The position numbers and the translations under genes are program-made. A DNA stretch of 64,000 nucleotides from Chalara sp. BL73 (lineage: Eukaryota; Ascomycota; Leotiomycetes; Helotiales): contig CAKJVC010000061.1 of the NCBI GenBank assembly GCA_918026815.1, positions 744,001 through 808,000 on the forward strand, written 5' to 3'. The notes beneath the pieces were generated by a model. It saw only the letters and a program-made list of their open reading frames with translations, made no database searches and was not told where the DNA came from. Positions 20,501 through 31,724 of this stretch are shown here, one piece after another; position 1 is the first letter of the stretch; every line of letters begins with the position of its first letter.

Positions 20501-21252
20501 GTTGACAATTAATGCTGTCAGTCGTGTCAACAAGACGCAGGTTGTGTTTCTTTCAACAACTGCGGCTTCAGGTACAGGCTGGCGGATCTCCATAGCAATT
20601 TTAGGCATCATCGTTTCCTGCTATTGGAAACGGCTTTTCAGAGGTATAATTCCCTTTCAATTTTATGGAAACCTTGCTAACTTGTCCAGACGCTCAAACC
20701 TTTGCCCCATATATCAACCTTGGTCGTGGCTCCTCAAATCCCGACGCCACGATTCTCCTCAGGCGACACAGTATACCATTCACTGCATTTCTCCCCCTCC
20801 TTTGGCATCGCCATTACACTCCTGCTTCGGTGGCATTCATCGGGCTCATTGCAGAATTACTTGTCGTCGCACTGTCAGGTCTGCCTTACCGGCCTGGCCA
20901 ACAGCGCGGCGAGTTCCTATTCTGGGGAATTACAAGCTTGACCATCCTTACAATCATGGTAGTGCAGCTCATCAGCATAAGCATATGGCGGAGGAAACTG
21001 CCGTATCTTCCACGAGCACCAGAATCAATTGCGGCGGTCATGTCTTATGTTGCAGGGACGAGTATGAGTAGAGACTTCAACGGGTTGGAGCAGCTCAAGA
21101 GGCGTGAGAGAGATCAAGCTATACGGAATCTGGGGAAGTCGTATGCTTACGGGTGGAGGAAAGAGGAGGATGGGAGGGTTCGGTGGATTGTGGATGAGGT
21201 TCCTAGGAGTAAAGATATGGCGTTGATAGATGGTGCGAGCAACTTTTCATGA
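17573..21252 (+). CDS. DUF3433-type multi-pass membrane protein with Ser/Thr-rich ectodomain (1192 aa)
   Basis: Exon 1 is 17573-17639, exon 2 is 17695-20643 and exon 3 is 20690-21252; both introns are GT-AG and in phase. After a basic N-terminus comes a membrane helix (SLIVTIALIVLLIILQ). Next is a Cys-containing region in which a module resembling CIxGxSxxIxC...AKRQ occurs twice. A very long mucin-like Ser/Thr/Pro stretch with no long exact repeat follows, roughly residues 300-690. The C-terminal third has about six further membrane helices. The motif FRDAQTFAPYINLGRG and the helix-rich part after it match the DUF3433 family as remembered. Likely a plasma-membrane or cell-wall-facing protein, heavily O-glycosylated; its function is not known for the family. 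Intact. Confidence 0.75.
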
Positions 21253-22499
21253 GATGTCAAATCTGATGGAATAATGTGATATGAGCTTATGTGATACCAC
21301 TTGGTTAGTCTCCGTAACTTTATAGAACAATAGAGTTCATGATTGGAAGCTTCTTCATTCCTCTACATAAGGCGGACGCGCCCAATGGCGTCTTTGGGTA
21401 GTCCATTTTGAGCCTATCCTAGCTGAAAAAATGGACTTGACTGAAGTCCGTTTGCTTCTCTATTCAATTTTTAAGGTGGATGTGCTGAGGGGGCCAAGTT
21501 CATTTAGTCAACTTCATTTATAAAGGTTACGCCAAGGGAAGCTAGGAAGCGGCTGAAAATCGAGCATACAATGCATTATGCATGTGCGACCTTACCCCAA
21601 CCAGAATTTTAACTGTAACTCTATTATTTAAGTAATAACCCCAAGTTATTGCTCACGTTGTTAGGTTTTGATAAATGAAAATAAATGCACGGACCAGGCT
21701 AGCTACTTTCCTAGGATGTAACGTAGAGCGTGTGTAGCCTAGTCTGGCGGCTAGTAGGGAGGTTCTGTTACGAGAATATTAAACTAAAAAGAGAAGATTG
21801 GCTCTCAGAATTATGGTGTTGAGGGGACGGCACGTGACACTTGTTAACATTTACTATGCATATTTAACATACTTACTTCAGCCAAGCAAAGCATACTACC
21901 GGTAATATATCTTCTAGACTAACACAGCATAGGCCCGTAACATACCTAATACAAATTACGCAGTAAGCTTTGCAGTCGGCGTAGCAAGTATTTAAGTTAG
22001 TACCGATCCGCAGCTTCCGATATGTGCCCAGATTTGTCGTGCATTTTTTTCAGGGTTTTCGCTCGCTCCTCTTATAAGTGTACTGCCCTTGCTTGCGGAG
22101 AGTTTTTGATTATTTTCCGAAACAAGGCACCCTTGTGCACTAACCTGTTTACAGAGCAAAGCATTCTTTCATCTGGGATAAGCGACTCAGAAAATCGCAT
22201 TGCACCCTAAAGGCGACGAGAGAATATTTTGAATGAGCCATGCGTTCTTGTTTTGGGCACACAGCTAAACGGTTACGAACCCTTCTTCAAAGGCGACTAC
22301 TCCTCCAAACGCTCGACAATGTGTTTTCCGCATTCGGCGTTGGGTAATTTTCCCCTCCAAAGCGGCCCAGCTGGCGATAAAAGTCAAAACCCCTTTTAAC
22401 GCAAAGCTGGGAACACGGTTAGCCTTGCTCTTCTCATAAAATGGGCCCTTGGGTGCCAAAACTCCCACACCGTCGGCCGCGAGCAGATCGGCTAGGGGG
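21253..22499. other. Intergenic, AT-rich, with an LTR-like start at 21766
   Basis: At 21766-21805 the sequence TGTTACGAGAATATTAAACT begins a stretch that recurs in diverged form near 45513. This suggests the 5' end of an LTR family. The rest is stop-rich. The GC-rich part from about 22400 leads into the HET relic. No intact gene. Confidence 0.4.
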
Positions 22500-23650
22500 A
22501 CCAAGGGGACCGAGTCGAGGTCGCCGGGATTCGTGTCATCAACGTGCAAGACATAAAGGTCATGGTATGCTGCGCTCAGCTGCTTTTAGGGTAGTGCTGG
22601 GCAGATATCGTACCCTCCTGACACCAAACTACAGAAGGCGATCAAAGATTCTGTGGCCGTAGCCAAAAATCTTGGGAAGCGTTACCTATGGGCGGACTCA
22701 ATATGCATAGATCAAGATAACGAGGCTCTCAAGGCACTTCAGATCCAGTTTATAGCGGAGATATACCGAAATGCGTTGGTCATCATAGCCAATCTACGGG
22801 GGACTTCGGCCAACCCAGGCTTGCCGGGAGCTACAAGTAGCCGAGCCACCCAGCAGGTTCAATGCGACATTGGCCCGCAGGCTTTGTTTCCTACATTGCC
22901 AAACCTCCGGAGCCACGATCAGGGGACTCGGCGTGGAGTATAAAGGCTTGGGTTTTACAAGCACCTCCATCGCCCCGATATATCGCCTTCGATGCCTCAC
23001 AGGCATATTGTGAATGTCGTGAGAGATGCTGTTGAGGACAGGAATGACGTTTCTTATTCTGAAAATGTTGAAATATTAAACGCCTGGGAAAGAGACCTCG
23101 CCGCGCAACCTGTATTCAAGATCAATTCCCTGAATTGAATCAGATCGTCGATTTTAAAGTCCCATTTACCCGGGTAAGGCTTTACGGAAATCTAGTTTGC
23201 GAGTATCGCAAGCGCAGACTGACATTTCCCTCGGGCTCTCTAAACTCCTTCACGGCTCTCATGAGAATCATTTCGAGTTAGTTTGGGACTGGCCTTCGTC
23301 TCGGACTTCCTGAGATTGGCCACCCCCATGCCCTCGGGTGGAAGCAGAATGGCAGAGCAGATCAGGCTTTCCTAGTTGGTCTTGGGCGGGCTCCGAGAAA
23401 GATTTGCCCCGTGGCGGAGTCCTGCCCATTTTGATCCCATTAAAGACTGTACAAGCGAAGACAGCCTTCCATTCGAGCCATACTTCTGTGTGTGGGCAAC
23501 GGGCACTGAAGAGTTACATCAAATCTACAAGCGAGACCTTGGCAATTCTCACAGGATCGGACATGAAGGGCACGACGAAAAAAGTTAGACCGTCTTCCTT
23601 ACACAGCTGTGCCTTTATTGAGGCCGAACTGGCACCACTTTGGCTGATTT
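22500..23650 (+). pseudogene. HET-domain gene, broken
   Basis: HET signatures occur in order but in three frames. First come WYAALSCF (followed by TAG where TGG is expected), AIKDSVAVAKNLGKRYLWAD, SICIDQDNEALK and IYRNALVIIANLRG. Then FKVPFTRVRLYGN and YRKRRLTFPSGSLNSFTALM appear in a second frame. Last is RSGFPSWSWAGSEKD in a third. The C-terminal part continues to about 23650. Each frame change has the direction of one lost base. The N-terminal portion before the HET domain was not found, so it may be 5'-truncated too. Confidence 0.7.
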
Positions 23651-23772
23651 GATGGCACTGTGACACATGGTGTAATAGAATGCTTTTGTAGATATCAAGA
23701 GCTACCTTGACTAGGTTGGCCATAAGCGCCTTTCTGCGATCCTCTCCACCCAAATATTATCCTACCCGACCG

Positions 23773-24450
23773 TTATAGTAGTCCCAGCATCCCCAATACC
23801 ACGGCATCGGTGTCGTCCTCCGCGTTCACATCGCCAACATATCCTAGCCAGCCATCTCCCACCTCGGTATATGCAGCAGGGGTCTCTGAAGTCGCAACAG
23901 GCTCAGGGGAGAAGACGCGAGATTCTATAACCGAGTCCTTAGTCGGCAAATACCATGCCGCGTTGTTGTCGACCTTGTCTAGGAAAACGGCTTTTTGGCT
24001 GTACGAGGACGGCAAGTTGCCATGCGGAAGTCCCTTTGCGGCCTGATTCAAAGCGACGGTGGTGCGATGATAGGAGCCAACCTCCCAAGCGAGACCCCAT
24101 TTCTTGTTCAGGTATCTGGCCAAAACGTCCCGGCGTATGGTGGAGCTGAACAGGCCACCTAGTACGACTACACCGCCGTTGCGAGCGAAATCGACGACCT
24201 TGGCTGACACGGTGTTGTTTTTAGTGGTAGCAATGCCGGGATCCGTCACAAATATGGCTTTCGGTTTTATGTCTGCGTTGAGTAAGTTGAGAGCCTCTTG
24301 GGTATTTCCAGCTTGATGGACCACCGCCTTTTGTGCGATCGTATTCATCAAATGACCGTGGACCGCTTGAAGGAGATCCTGTTGCGAAGGATCATCGAGG
24401 GAAAAGACAAAGATGACTGGGGTGGCTGCAGGAGTGGAAGACTGCGACAT
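23773..24450 (-). CDS. Conserved fungal protein of unknown function (225 aa), possibly glutamine-amidotransferase-like fold
   Basis: Single intact exon. The sequence alternates beta-like strands and helices: TPVIFVFSLDDPSQQDLLQA, KAIFVTDPGI, then RNGGVVVLGGLFSS before WGLAWEVGSYHRTTVALN. The GGVVVLGG turn with a short-chain residue after it recalls the elbow of class I amidotransferase-like or ThuA-like folds, but no catalytic Cys is seen there. No signal peptide or membrane segment. It ends close to, and convergent with, the broken HET gene. Function unknown; the fold is an inference from pattern only. Confidence 0.65.
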   Translation of the reverse strand: MSQSSTPAATPVIFVFSLDDPSQQDLLQAVHGHLMNTIAQKAVVHQAGNTQEALNLLNADIKPKAIFVTDPGIATTKNNTVSAKVVDFARNGGVVVLGGLFSSTIRRDVLARYLNKKWGLAWEVGSYHRTTVALNQAAKGLPHGNLPSSYSQKAVFLDKVDNNAAWYLPTKDSVIESRVFSPEPVATSETPAAYTEVGDGWLGYVGDVNAEDDTDAVVLGMLGLL

Positions 24451-25073
24451 TTTTGCGACGGTTTGTATGGAAGGTCAATTCTTGCAAAGGATCCAGGATT
24501 GTTTCTGTGTATAAGTAACTTCAGTTGATGAACAGAAGTGATGCAAATCGACACCCCGCTTCAGTTCTGCTTTGGGACGAGGGTGATGCCGCCTTGTACT
24601 TACCCTAGGCTGCTCGAGCACCACGGCTCAAAGGCTTATCAAACAGAAACGTGACTCTTTCAAAAGCAGCGTCGAGTCTAAGCTTTGTTTAAGGCTTGCC
24701 AAGACGGGCTCGAACGTTGTCCAGCTCAACTACGCATCTGCCAGACCTTTCAGCCTTGCCATCGAAATGTCATAGCAATGCTGTTCTCTTGTGTCACTTT
24801 AGCCCATTGGTGCAGTAGGTTTAGACAACAAACATCGATTGTTTTCTTATAAGCGAGATACCTGCCAGTTTGCAGTGTTGTGCTGTCCTCGTTTGAATCC
24901 TATCCACCGCAGGCCAATACTCTCGCCACGGCATATCCTATCGCTGTATGCAACATCATAGTGAATTATTCCTAACTCCGAAGTCCAAAATTTGCTGGAA
25001 ACATGGGTTATTTGACTCCATGGCGACAGTATTGACGACGTTCTACTCATAGCCATCCATGGAAGTCTAGTGC
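24451..25073. other. Upstream flank of the 24450 gene; no other gene
   Basis: Short frames on both strands without signature. It contains the promoter side of the minus-strand gene and the point where the next HET relic begins abruptly. Confidence 0.4.
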
Positions 25074-26275
25074 ATGGGATGCTTCACCTTTACTGATTTC
25101 GGAGCCTGGCAAGAAGTAATAAACATTCTTCAGATCAATGAACACAGGCATTGCAAAATAGCGAAGTGGGCTTATCATTTGCACGTTGTCGGACATGCAG
25201 CGACCGATCCAAGAAATTCTGTTAACGGTATTCTTGGCCTCAGCGGTTTAGATCTCACTGTGGACTATAGCAAGCCTGTCACAGAAGTCTTTTCAGATTT
25301 CGCCAAGAAGCAACTAAAGGATGCTCCACTAAGCCCTTGCTAAGCTATCCCTACGGGACCTGTGCACTCTCTGGGCTATGCAGGCATCAACCGGTGGGGA
25401 AGTCGCGCAGATGTAGGCACCTGGATTCCAAATTTTTCTCTTCAACCTGGCGAACATAACTCATCTCCGTTCATTGGGCTTCATGGTAAGGCTAATGATG
25501 GCGTCTACGTTGATACAACCTCCAAACCATTCATTCACAAATCTAGTCTATTCATGGACTGTGCTCATATTGGCGCTGTACCTAAGGCGGAGCAATTATG
25601 CGATGTGCGTGCCAGGATGGGACATTATTCCTCAGGAACTGTAACTATGTCAGCTTTTCACCATATGAGAGACTTCATCAAGCGTAACCAGACATACGTC
25701 ATAGGAATGCCATCTCTCCCAGCAATATTGCTCACTCTAGCGATAAAAATAACAGAGCCCGACTCATGGACGTGCAACAAGTTAGCGAGATATTCAATAT
25801 TGCTGAAAAAACATTCGTGTCCAGCATAGATAGAACGGATATCTCTCTCCTAAGTCTCCTCGGTTATGATATACCTCAATTTCCATACTGCCTGGAACAC
25901 GAGGTTGAGGCCAAGTTGAAGCTATTTGTACAGCAATGCTTCGAGGGCTACGAAGGACTACTGGATAAGTTCTCAAAAGTAGACAGGTTCTCTATTGTGC
26001 GTTACGCATCAGGCAATATGGATATGGGTTGTGCTATGGCTAACAAGACTTTCTTCGAGGTAGAAGAGGGGTATATCGGTCTAGGTCCGAAGGCTTTGCT
26101 AAAAGGCGATGAAATTTGTATTCTTTATAATTGTCATGCTCCCGCTATATTACGGAAAGTGGAGGACCACTACGTCTTTATTGGGCAATGCTTTATTTTA
26201 GGTCTTACGAAAGGTGAAGCGGCATTACTCTTCGAGAATGGCAATATCACATTTGATAAGGTCGAGATTAGATAG
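25074..26275 (+). pseudogene. C-terminal part of a HET-domain gene, 5'-truncated and broken
   Basis: The relic begins in mid-protein. It shows the post-HET region of incompatibility proteins (DPRNSVNGILGLSG, then VDYSKPVTEVFSDFA) and the tail GYIGLGPKALLKGDEICILYNC, VEDHYVFIGQCF. The HET motifs that should precede it are missing. A TAA interrupts the frame after KDAPLSPC, near 25341. The frame changes near 25770 in the direction expected for one lost base. The last 169 codons are open. Confidence 0.65.
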
Positions 26276-26349
26276 TTTTAAAACCCGATTTCAAGGTACA
26301 CCTATATTACTGTTTTTTAAGCGGACCTACAGAACAGAAAATATACAAT

Positions 26350-26660
26350 TGTCACGAACCGCATAGTACTGGGCATGGGTTGGTACGGAACACATGATAG
26401 TACTAGGGAGCATAGGCACCAGTATTCTGATAGTACGGAAGAATTGTTAATACCAGCAATAAGAACGCACGAGCCCCGGATTAGCGCTGGTGCTGGACTA
26501 GCACCGGAGCATGGGCGGTACTAAGTGAAGTTAGTACTAACACAGGAAACACCTAGACACTCGTTAATGAAGCATTATGTAACCAGTTCAAACGGCCACG
26601 GCTCCGGGGCTACCACGTGACGAAGGCCCAAACTGGAGCACCGAACCCCGGAGTTCAGGC
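26350..26660 (+). repeat. LTR-like dispersed repeat, copy 1
   Basis: Starts TGTCACGAAC. It shares ordered anchors with 52686-53130: the TGTCA start, GGCATG.GTTGG, TTAATACCAGCAA, TGGACTAG, CACTCGTTA and CACGTGA, at similar spacing and with mostly transition differences. A TATA-like element and an AATAAATATATT string lie further downstream, near 26690 and 26835. A Ty3-type LTR is possible but the other end is not defined. Confidence 0.5.
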
Positions 26661-27268
26661 TCCAGGGAGATCCCAACGTATTGCATAGTATATAAGTCAC
26701 ATTTCTTAGGATAGGAGCTTCGTGCTTAAATACTTTAGTTATCTGTATATAAGTTATTTGGCCAGCTTCGTAACCTCTTCACCGCTAAGTGAGGAACCAA
26801 GTGCTTAGTCTATTTCCATGGCAGCCTAGACTGAAATAAATATATTACATATAATATATATAACTCTAATAACAAGCTGTAAGGTGGATAGAGTAGCGTG
26901 GCACAGATCAGCTCTCGTTGATACGAAGACTAATCTCTACCCTGCCTGCTACGCCCCGAACCTCCTGCTTATACCCTCCGTTCCCCTGGCGGTCCCTTAC
27001 GCGCCGAAACCTAGAGCCACTGCCGAACCCCTAATTCCTCCGTAGCTTCCGCACCTGACGGAAAACCTTTCGCTAAATGACCACACCCTCACGTAAGGCT
27101 ACGGCGGCTATCGCATGACTTACGGGTGGGGCGCCCTGCCGATTTCCAACAAGGTTTGTGAGACTGGTAGATGTTGCGACGGATATTATGAAATTCTTCA
27201 GATTAAGCTATTCATATGCGCTCTGCTGTCGAGATATCCCTTCCTTTCATCGTTTCAAAAAGCTCAAA
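26661..27268. other. Intergenic, possibly continuing the repeat; no gene recognised
   Basis: AT-rich to about 26880, then GC-richer with no long frame. It could be the interior start of the element whose LTR-like part begins at 26350. No primer-binding site was identified. Confidence 0.3.
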
Positions 27269-30200
27269 TCATCCCAACGACTTTCCGATCGACTTATTGC
27301 TTATTACCACTTCCCCTCGCCATTGGTTGAGTACCTCGAGCGAAGACTGCGCATCGGGATGATCTATACCTATGCAGCTTGCCTGATATCTAAGGCACTC
27401 TTCCATTAATGCTAATGCTTCTTCGGTTTTACCTTGGCCTTTCCATGTGAAGGCAAGGTTGGCCATGCTTGTCAACGTATCTGGATGCTCCTGGCCTAAC
27501 ACCCTTAAACTTATTTCCATCACTTGCACCTCTAGGGCCTCGGCCTCCTTCCAGCGTCCCTGATCCCAGTATATCGAGGCCAGGTTATTCATGCTTCTTA
27601 CCGTGTCTGGATGCTCCTGGCCTAGCACTCTTTTGCTCATTTCTATTACTTGCACATTCAGGTTTTCAGCATCTTCCCGGCGTCCCTGATTCTGGTATGT
27701 TAAAGCCAAGTTGCCTATGCTTATCAGCGTGTCTGGATGCTCTTGGCCTAAAACTTTTTTGCTCATTTCTATTACTTGCACATTCAGCTCTTCAGCATCT
27801 TTCCAGCGTCCCTGATTCTGGTATGTCGAGACCAGGTTATTCATGCTTTTCACCATGTCTGGGTGCTCCTGGCCTAACACCCTCTTGCTTATTTCTATTA
27901 CTTGCACATTCAGGTCTTCAGCATCTTTCCAGCGTCCCTGATTCTGGTATGTCAAAGCCAAGTTGCCTATGCTTATCAACGTGTCTGGATGCTCTTGGCC
28001 TAAAACCTTTTTGCTCATTTCTATTACTTGCACATTCAGGTTTTCAGCATCTTTCCAGCGTCCCTGATTCTCGTATGTCGCGGCCAGGTTATTCATGCTT
28101 CTCAACGTGTCTGGATGCTCCTGGCCTAACACTCTTTTGCTCATTTCTATTACCTGTACATTCAGCTCTTTAGCATCTTTCCAGCGTCCCTGATTCTGGT
28201 ATGTCGAGGCCAGGTTATTCATGCTATTCACCGTGTCTGGATGCTCCTGGCCTAACACCCTCTTTCTTATTTCTACTACTTGCACATTCAGGTCTTCAGC
28301 ATCTTTCCAGCGTCCCTGATTCTGGTATGTCGAAGCTAGGTTATTCATGCTTTTCAACGTGTCTGGATGCTCCTGGCCCAACACCCTCTTTCTTATTTCC
28401 ATCACTTGCACATTCAAGTCTTCAGCATCTTTCCATCGCCCACCCAAATTATAAACCAGGCCTACCATTCCCATACTTCTTACTGTCTTCTCATGCTCTA
28501 GGTCATATAATTTCTTTCTCGCTTTCATCGCCATTATGGCCATTATCTCTGCGTCGGCTATATTTCCTTTTCTCCATGCATACCATGCTGCATTGTAGAG
28601 TAACGAGGCCCACTTGTCTAATGATCTTTCACTCTGGGGCTTTTGAGTAATGGCGGATTTCGCGTGAGGGAAGAAAGATTGGCATATTCCCCAGTGCTCA
28701 TGCTCTCCTATTGGGAATACAGTATAGAGATTTTTGATATATTGCTGTCTCCATTTCTCTAGCTGCGCGCTGGCTTCTAGCCACTTTTGGGTTGCTAGCT
28801 GCACCAGCCTGTGCATTTCAAACGTGGTTCCATCGACACTAACGGATATAAAAGAGAACTCCCGTAGTGCATTTACACTAGCTTCAAATTGGTCGTCCTG
28901 ACTTGCTTCTGATATAATATCTTCTTCGCTGTCTTCTGCCACATCGCTATCGCTACTTTCATCTTCTGGTTGGATCTTAAGCAAAGCCTCAGGAATGCCT
29001 TGTCGATCAAAGAAACTCATAAGCGAGAGTAAATCTGCCGCTGGTGGCCTATTCAGACGCAGATAATCGAATGATATCTGCCAGGTAATTAGGATAGAGT
29101 TGTTGGCCTCCCAGTCTCGGCGAAGATGCCCCGCTTCATTTTGTAGGAGTCTTATTTTCTTATGATCACTCTTCTGGAACTGCTCCAAGTACTCTCGTAC
29201 TGAACAACGTGGCGCTCTTTGAGAGATATATGCCGCCGCCTGAACAATAGCAAGAGGCATAAACTCCAGTACTGCTGTCAGTTCAGCAAAATCACCACTG
29301 CTTCCCTGAACCCCTAGCTTCTTTTCGAGGAGTGTTAGCGCGACGCTGTCTTCCATCGGATCCACTTTGACTATATCGCTCTCTTCTACTAGCTTCAAGG
29401 CTGCACTTCTGCTTCGGGTTGTAATGAGAATCGATCCGTTTTGGCATTGAGAAATAAATGACAGGAGTGGTTGCGAATTACTATCACCGAAACCGTTGGA
29501 CTGTTGGTATTCGCCCTCCCTTGGAGCCATTAGGAGGAAGCTGGCATCATCAATATTATCAAGAATGAGCCGCCATTGTCCTATAAGCTTATCATGTAGG
29601 TAATTGTGAACAAGGGTAAAAATATTGGCCTTAGGATCCCCCCGGCCGGAGATGTTCAGGCGATCTGCGATGTCTCGGTAACCCTGCTCGAATCGTACGG
29701 CGTTGCTTGCGTGAACCCAGAAAACCCATGTCTTCTGCGACTGTTCTCTGATCTGATAGGTATATTCGATGGCAAGTTGAGACTTCCTATTTGATCATTA
29801 GTAGGTGGAATAGAGGTTCCCGTTAATGCTTACCCGACACCCCCGAGGCCAACCAGCGCGGTCCAAGAGCCGGGTACAGCGCATTTCTGGTGTATCTGTT
29901 TAAGCAGAACGTTCCGATTTACGAAATCTGGGTCGCGGCGAAAAGGGACAGAAAAGATCGAGGCTAAAGGTATGTCCGGATTTCTATTGACCTCCTCTAG
30001 AAGCCGTCGCAAGGCATTCTCTCTCCCTTCACCATAGAGAAGCGGCAAAAAGACACCAAAGATTCCTAACAGAGAATAGGCCATATCTTCTTCATGTTTA
30101 GTTTCTCTTTTTACTATCCATGACACACGTTCGTCGACGCTAAACTTCGTTGCGTCATATCCTTGAAAAGCTTCGACGGGGATCCCGGTTCGCTCGTGGA

Positions 30201-30714
30201 TTATACGCTCCAGGGAAAACTTGTCGCCAAGACGCTTATAATCAGAAGAGAAGAATTCAACTGATGAAGGAGCAAGAAGTTCTTGAAGTGTCCAGCCCCG
30301 AGTGAACCATCTAGCCGCTCGAAAAGCGGTTTCGAAGTCGAGACTGAAATTATTTTCAATACTGTTATCCGATATACAAACATCTGTGAGATAGACATAG
30401 CATTTTACCGAATTTTCATACCATCGAAACATTGAGTTAATAGACTTTTGAAGTTCGATCGGGTCAGATTTGTCGATACAGCAAGTATCTACCCAGAAAT
30501 ATCGGAGGCCATCTCGGGCAGCCTGCTCTCCACAGAACCGAATTTTTTGATACCCAGCCTTAGACTTTCCCGAACCTTTCTTCATCTCATTGAAGTTGAC
30601 CTCCTGATCATCATCTCCCCACGAGTGCGACAGTATGGCATAATCCGGGATATTCTTGTCAAAGTCTTTGGTGAGGCTGAACTCACCACTGCTATGGCAC
30701 TCTAAAAGACGCAT
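27269..30714 (-). CDS. HET - NB-ARC - TPR NLR-type protein (1132 aa), intact
   Basis: Exon 1 (30714-29834) and exon 2 (29786-27269) join in phase across a 47-bp GTAAGC...ATAG intron that splits the P-loop. Residues 1-280 form a HET domain of the HET-D/E type (MRLLECHSSGEFSL, YAILSHSW, YFWVDTCCIDK, WFTRGWTLQELLAPSSVEFF, EEDMAYSLLGIFGVFLPLLYGEG). The NB-ARC follows: P-loop GLGGVGKSQLA, Walker B WRLILDNIDD, GSILITTRSRSAA, FMPLAI in the GLPL position and MHR in the MHD position. After an acidic insert come a degenerate TPR and eight 42-residue TPRs of kinesin-light-chain type (about residues 745-1081), then a short tail. Such proteins sense a ligand through the repeats and signal cell death through HET. 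No stop or frameshift. Confidence 0.85.
27425..28432 (-). repeat. Eight tandem 126-bp units encoding TPRs
   Basis: Exactly 1008 bp. Each unit encodes 42 residues on the pattern KDAEDLNVQVIEMSKRVLGQ, then EHPDT, a variable six-to-eight residue patch and a YQNQGRW end. Differences concentrate at the same few positions (for example E/I-x-K, TLK/TVN/TLI, SMNNLAS/SIGNLAL), with units 5 and 7 nearly the same. Such homogeneity implies recent unit duplication or exchange. Confidence 0.85.
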
Positions 30715-31724
30715 AAGTACTGCATGTTAAAGAGGGCTAGAAGATATGAAGTGTTGTTGTGATAATGATGATCCGAACTTAAACAGATATGATAAGTAAA
30801 AGGCTCCGTCCAGGTTGCAGAGTTGTCGAGGCCGCCTCAGCTGGTTCAGGACACAGACGGAACCGGAAAAATAAATTTCCCGCAGCCATCATATGACACT
30901 ACTCGACATCCCAGATCTCAGGTGAAATGCATGATTTTTCTTGCATTGCTTAGCAATTTTTTCAGTCAATTCGGTAATTGACTATGTGAACGATCCAATC
31001 GAAGGGTTGTGAGCTGTGGAACGAAATGCACGTGATTGTTGCGCCACAGTCAAGCCACACATTCTAATAACTTGTGTTCTAGTGATGCCTGAGGCAATTA
31101 AGGCCGCGGGGCTAGTCTGAAACAGAGCAGGGGAAGACTTCAGGGGGCAGGAACTTGGGGCAGGAACAGGGAGCAAAGACCAGGGGCCGGTGTGGCATAC
31201 GTGGGCTTGGCAGTTTGCATAATATCACAAAACAAAGAGGTTTATTGAAAGGATACTATCTATAGTGGAAGCTTGTATTGTAGGCTTCACTCCCGAATAT
31301 GCACGCACCCCCCGCCAGTGTTCCTGCTTATCCGTCAAAGAGAAGCATTTCAACTTGCCTTGACTCAGATTCATCACTCCCTGCCTGATGAATATATTAA
31401 TCGGCCTTTTAAGTACTGCTTCATATGCTTTGAGGATTGCCCAGGCCGAAGCAATACATACAATGTGTGACCCCAGCTTCGTTTTATTGGGACCCCGCAT
31501 ACAATGTGCCAAGGATCTGCAGGCAACAGGTACCACCTCAACTTGAAGGTTTTTACAATAATTCGCGCAAATAATTCAATGATAAAAGGCTGCGTTGCGG
31601 AAACGACGTCTTTACCACGAAGAGTATTTTCGGTCACTGTGAAACTATTGTCCTGTCTAAGCACATCCACCAGTTCATCCACCGTTGTCTAGCCTGTCAC
31701 CGGCCTTAGTTTATCTAGGAGACG
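30715..31724. other. Divergent promoter region between the NLR and the beta-lactamase-like gene
   Basis: Divergent intergenic region of 1.0 kb. A minus-strand open frame (31374-31682) looks weakly protein-like but has no family signature and lies directly against the plus-strand start. No defined motif found. Confidence 0.35.

Noticed and set aside
17687..20611. Minus- and plus-strand alternative frames across the DUF3433 gene, up to 199 codons
   Set aside because: Shadows of Ser/Thr-rich coding sequence; no start signals, and the main frame has introns, membrane helices and a family match.
26661..27268. Interior of an LTR retrotransposon with primer-binding site
   Set aside because: No tRNA-complementary sequence or gag/pol frame could be found after the LTR-like repeat.
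27469..28650. Plus-strand open frames of 234 and 149 codons over the TPR array
   Set aside because: They exist because the 126-bp units repeat an open antisense frame. They are Leu/Ser/Cys-rich with no start context, and the minus strand is clearly coding.
31374..31682. Minus-strand 102-codon frame next to the beta-lactamase-like start
   Set aside because: Weakly protein-like, but no family signature, no splice partners, and it would leave about 40 bp between divergent starts.
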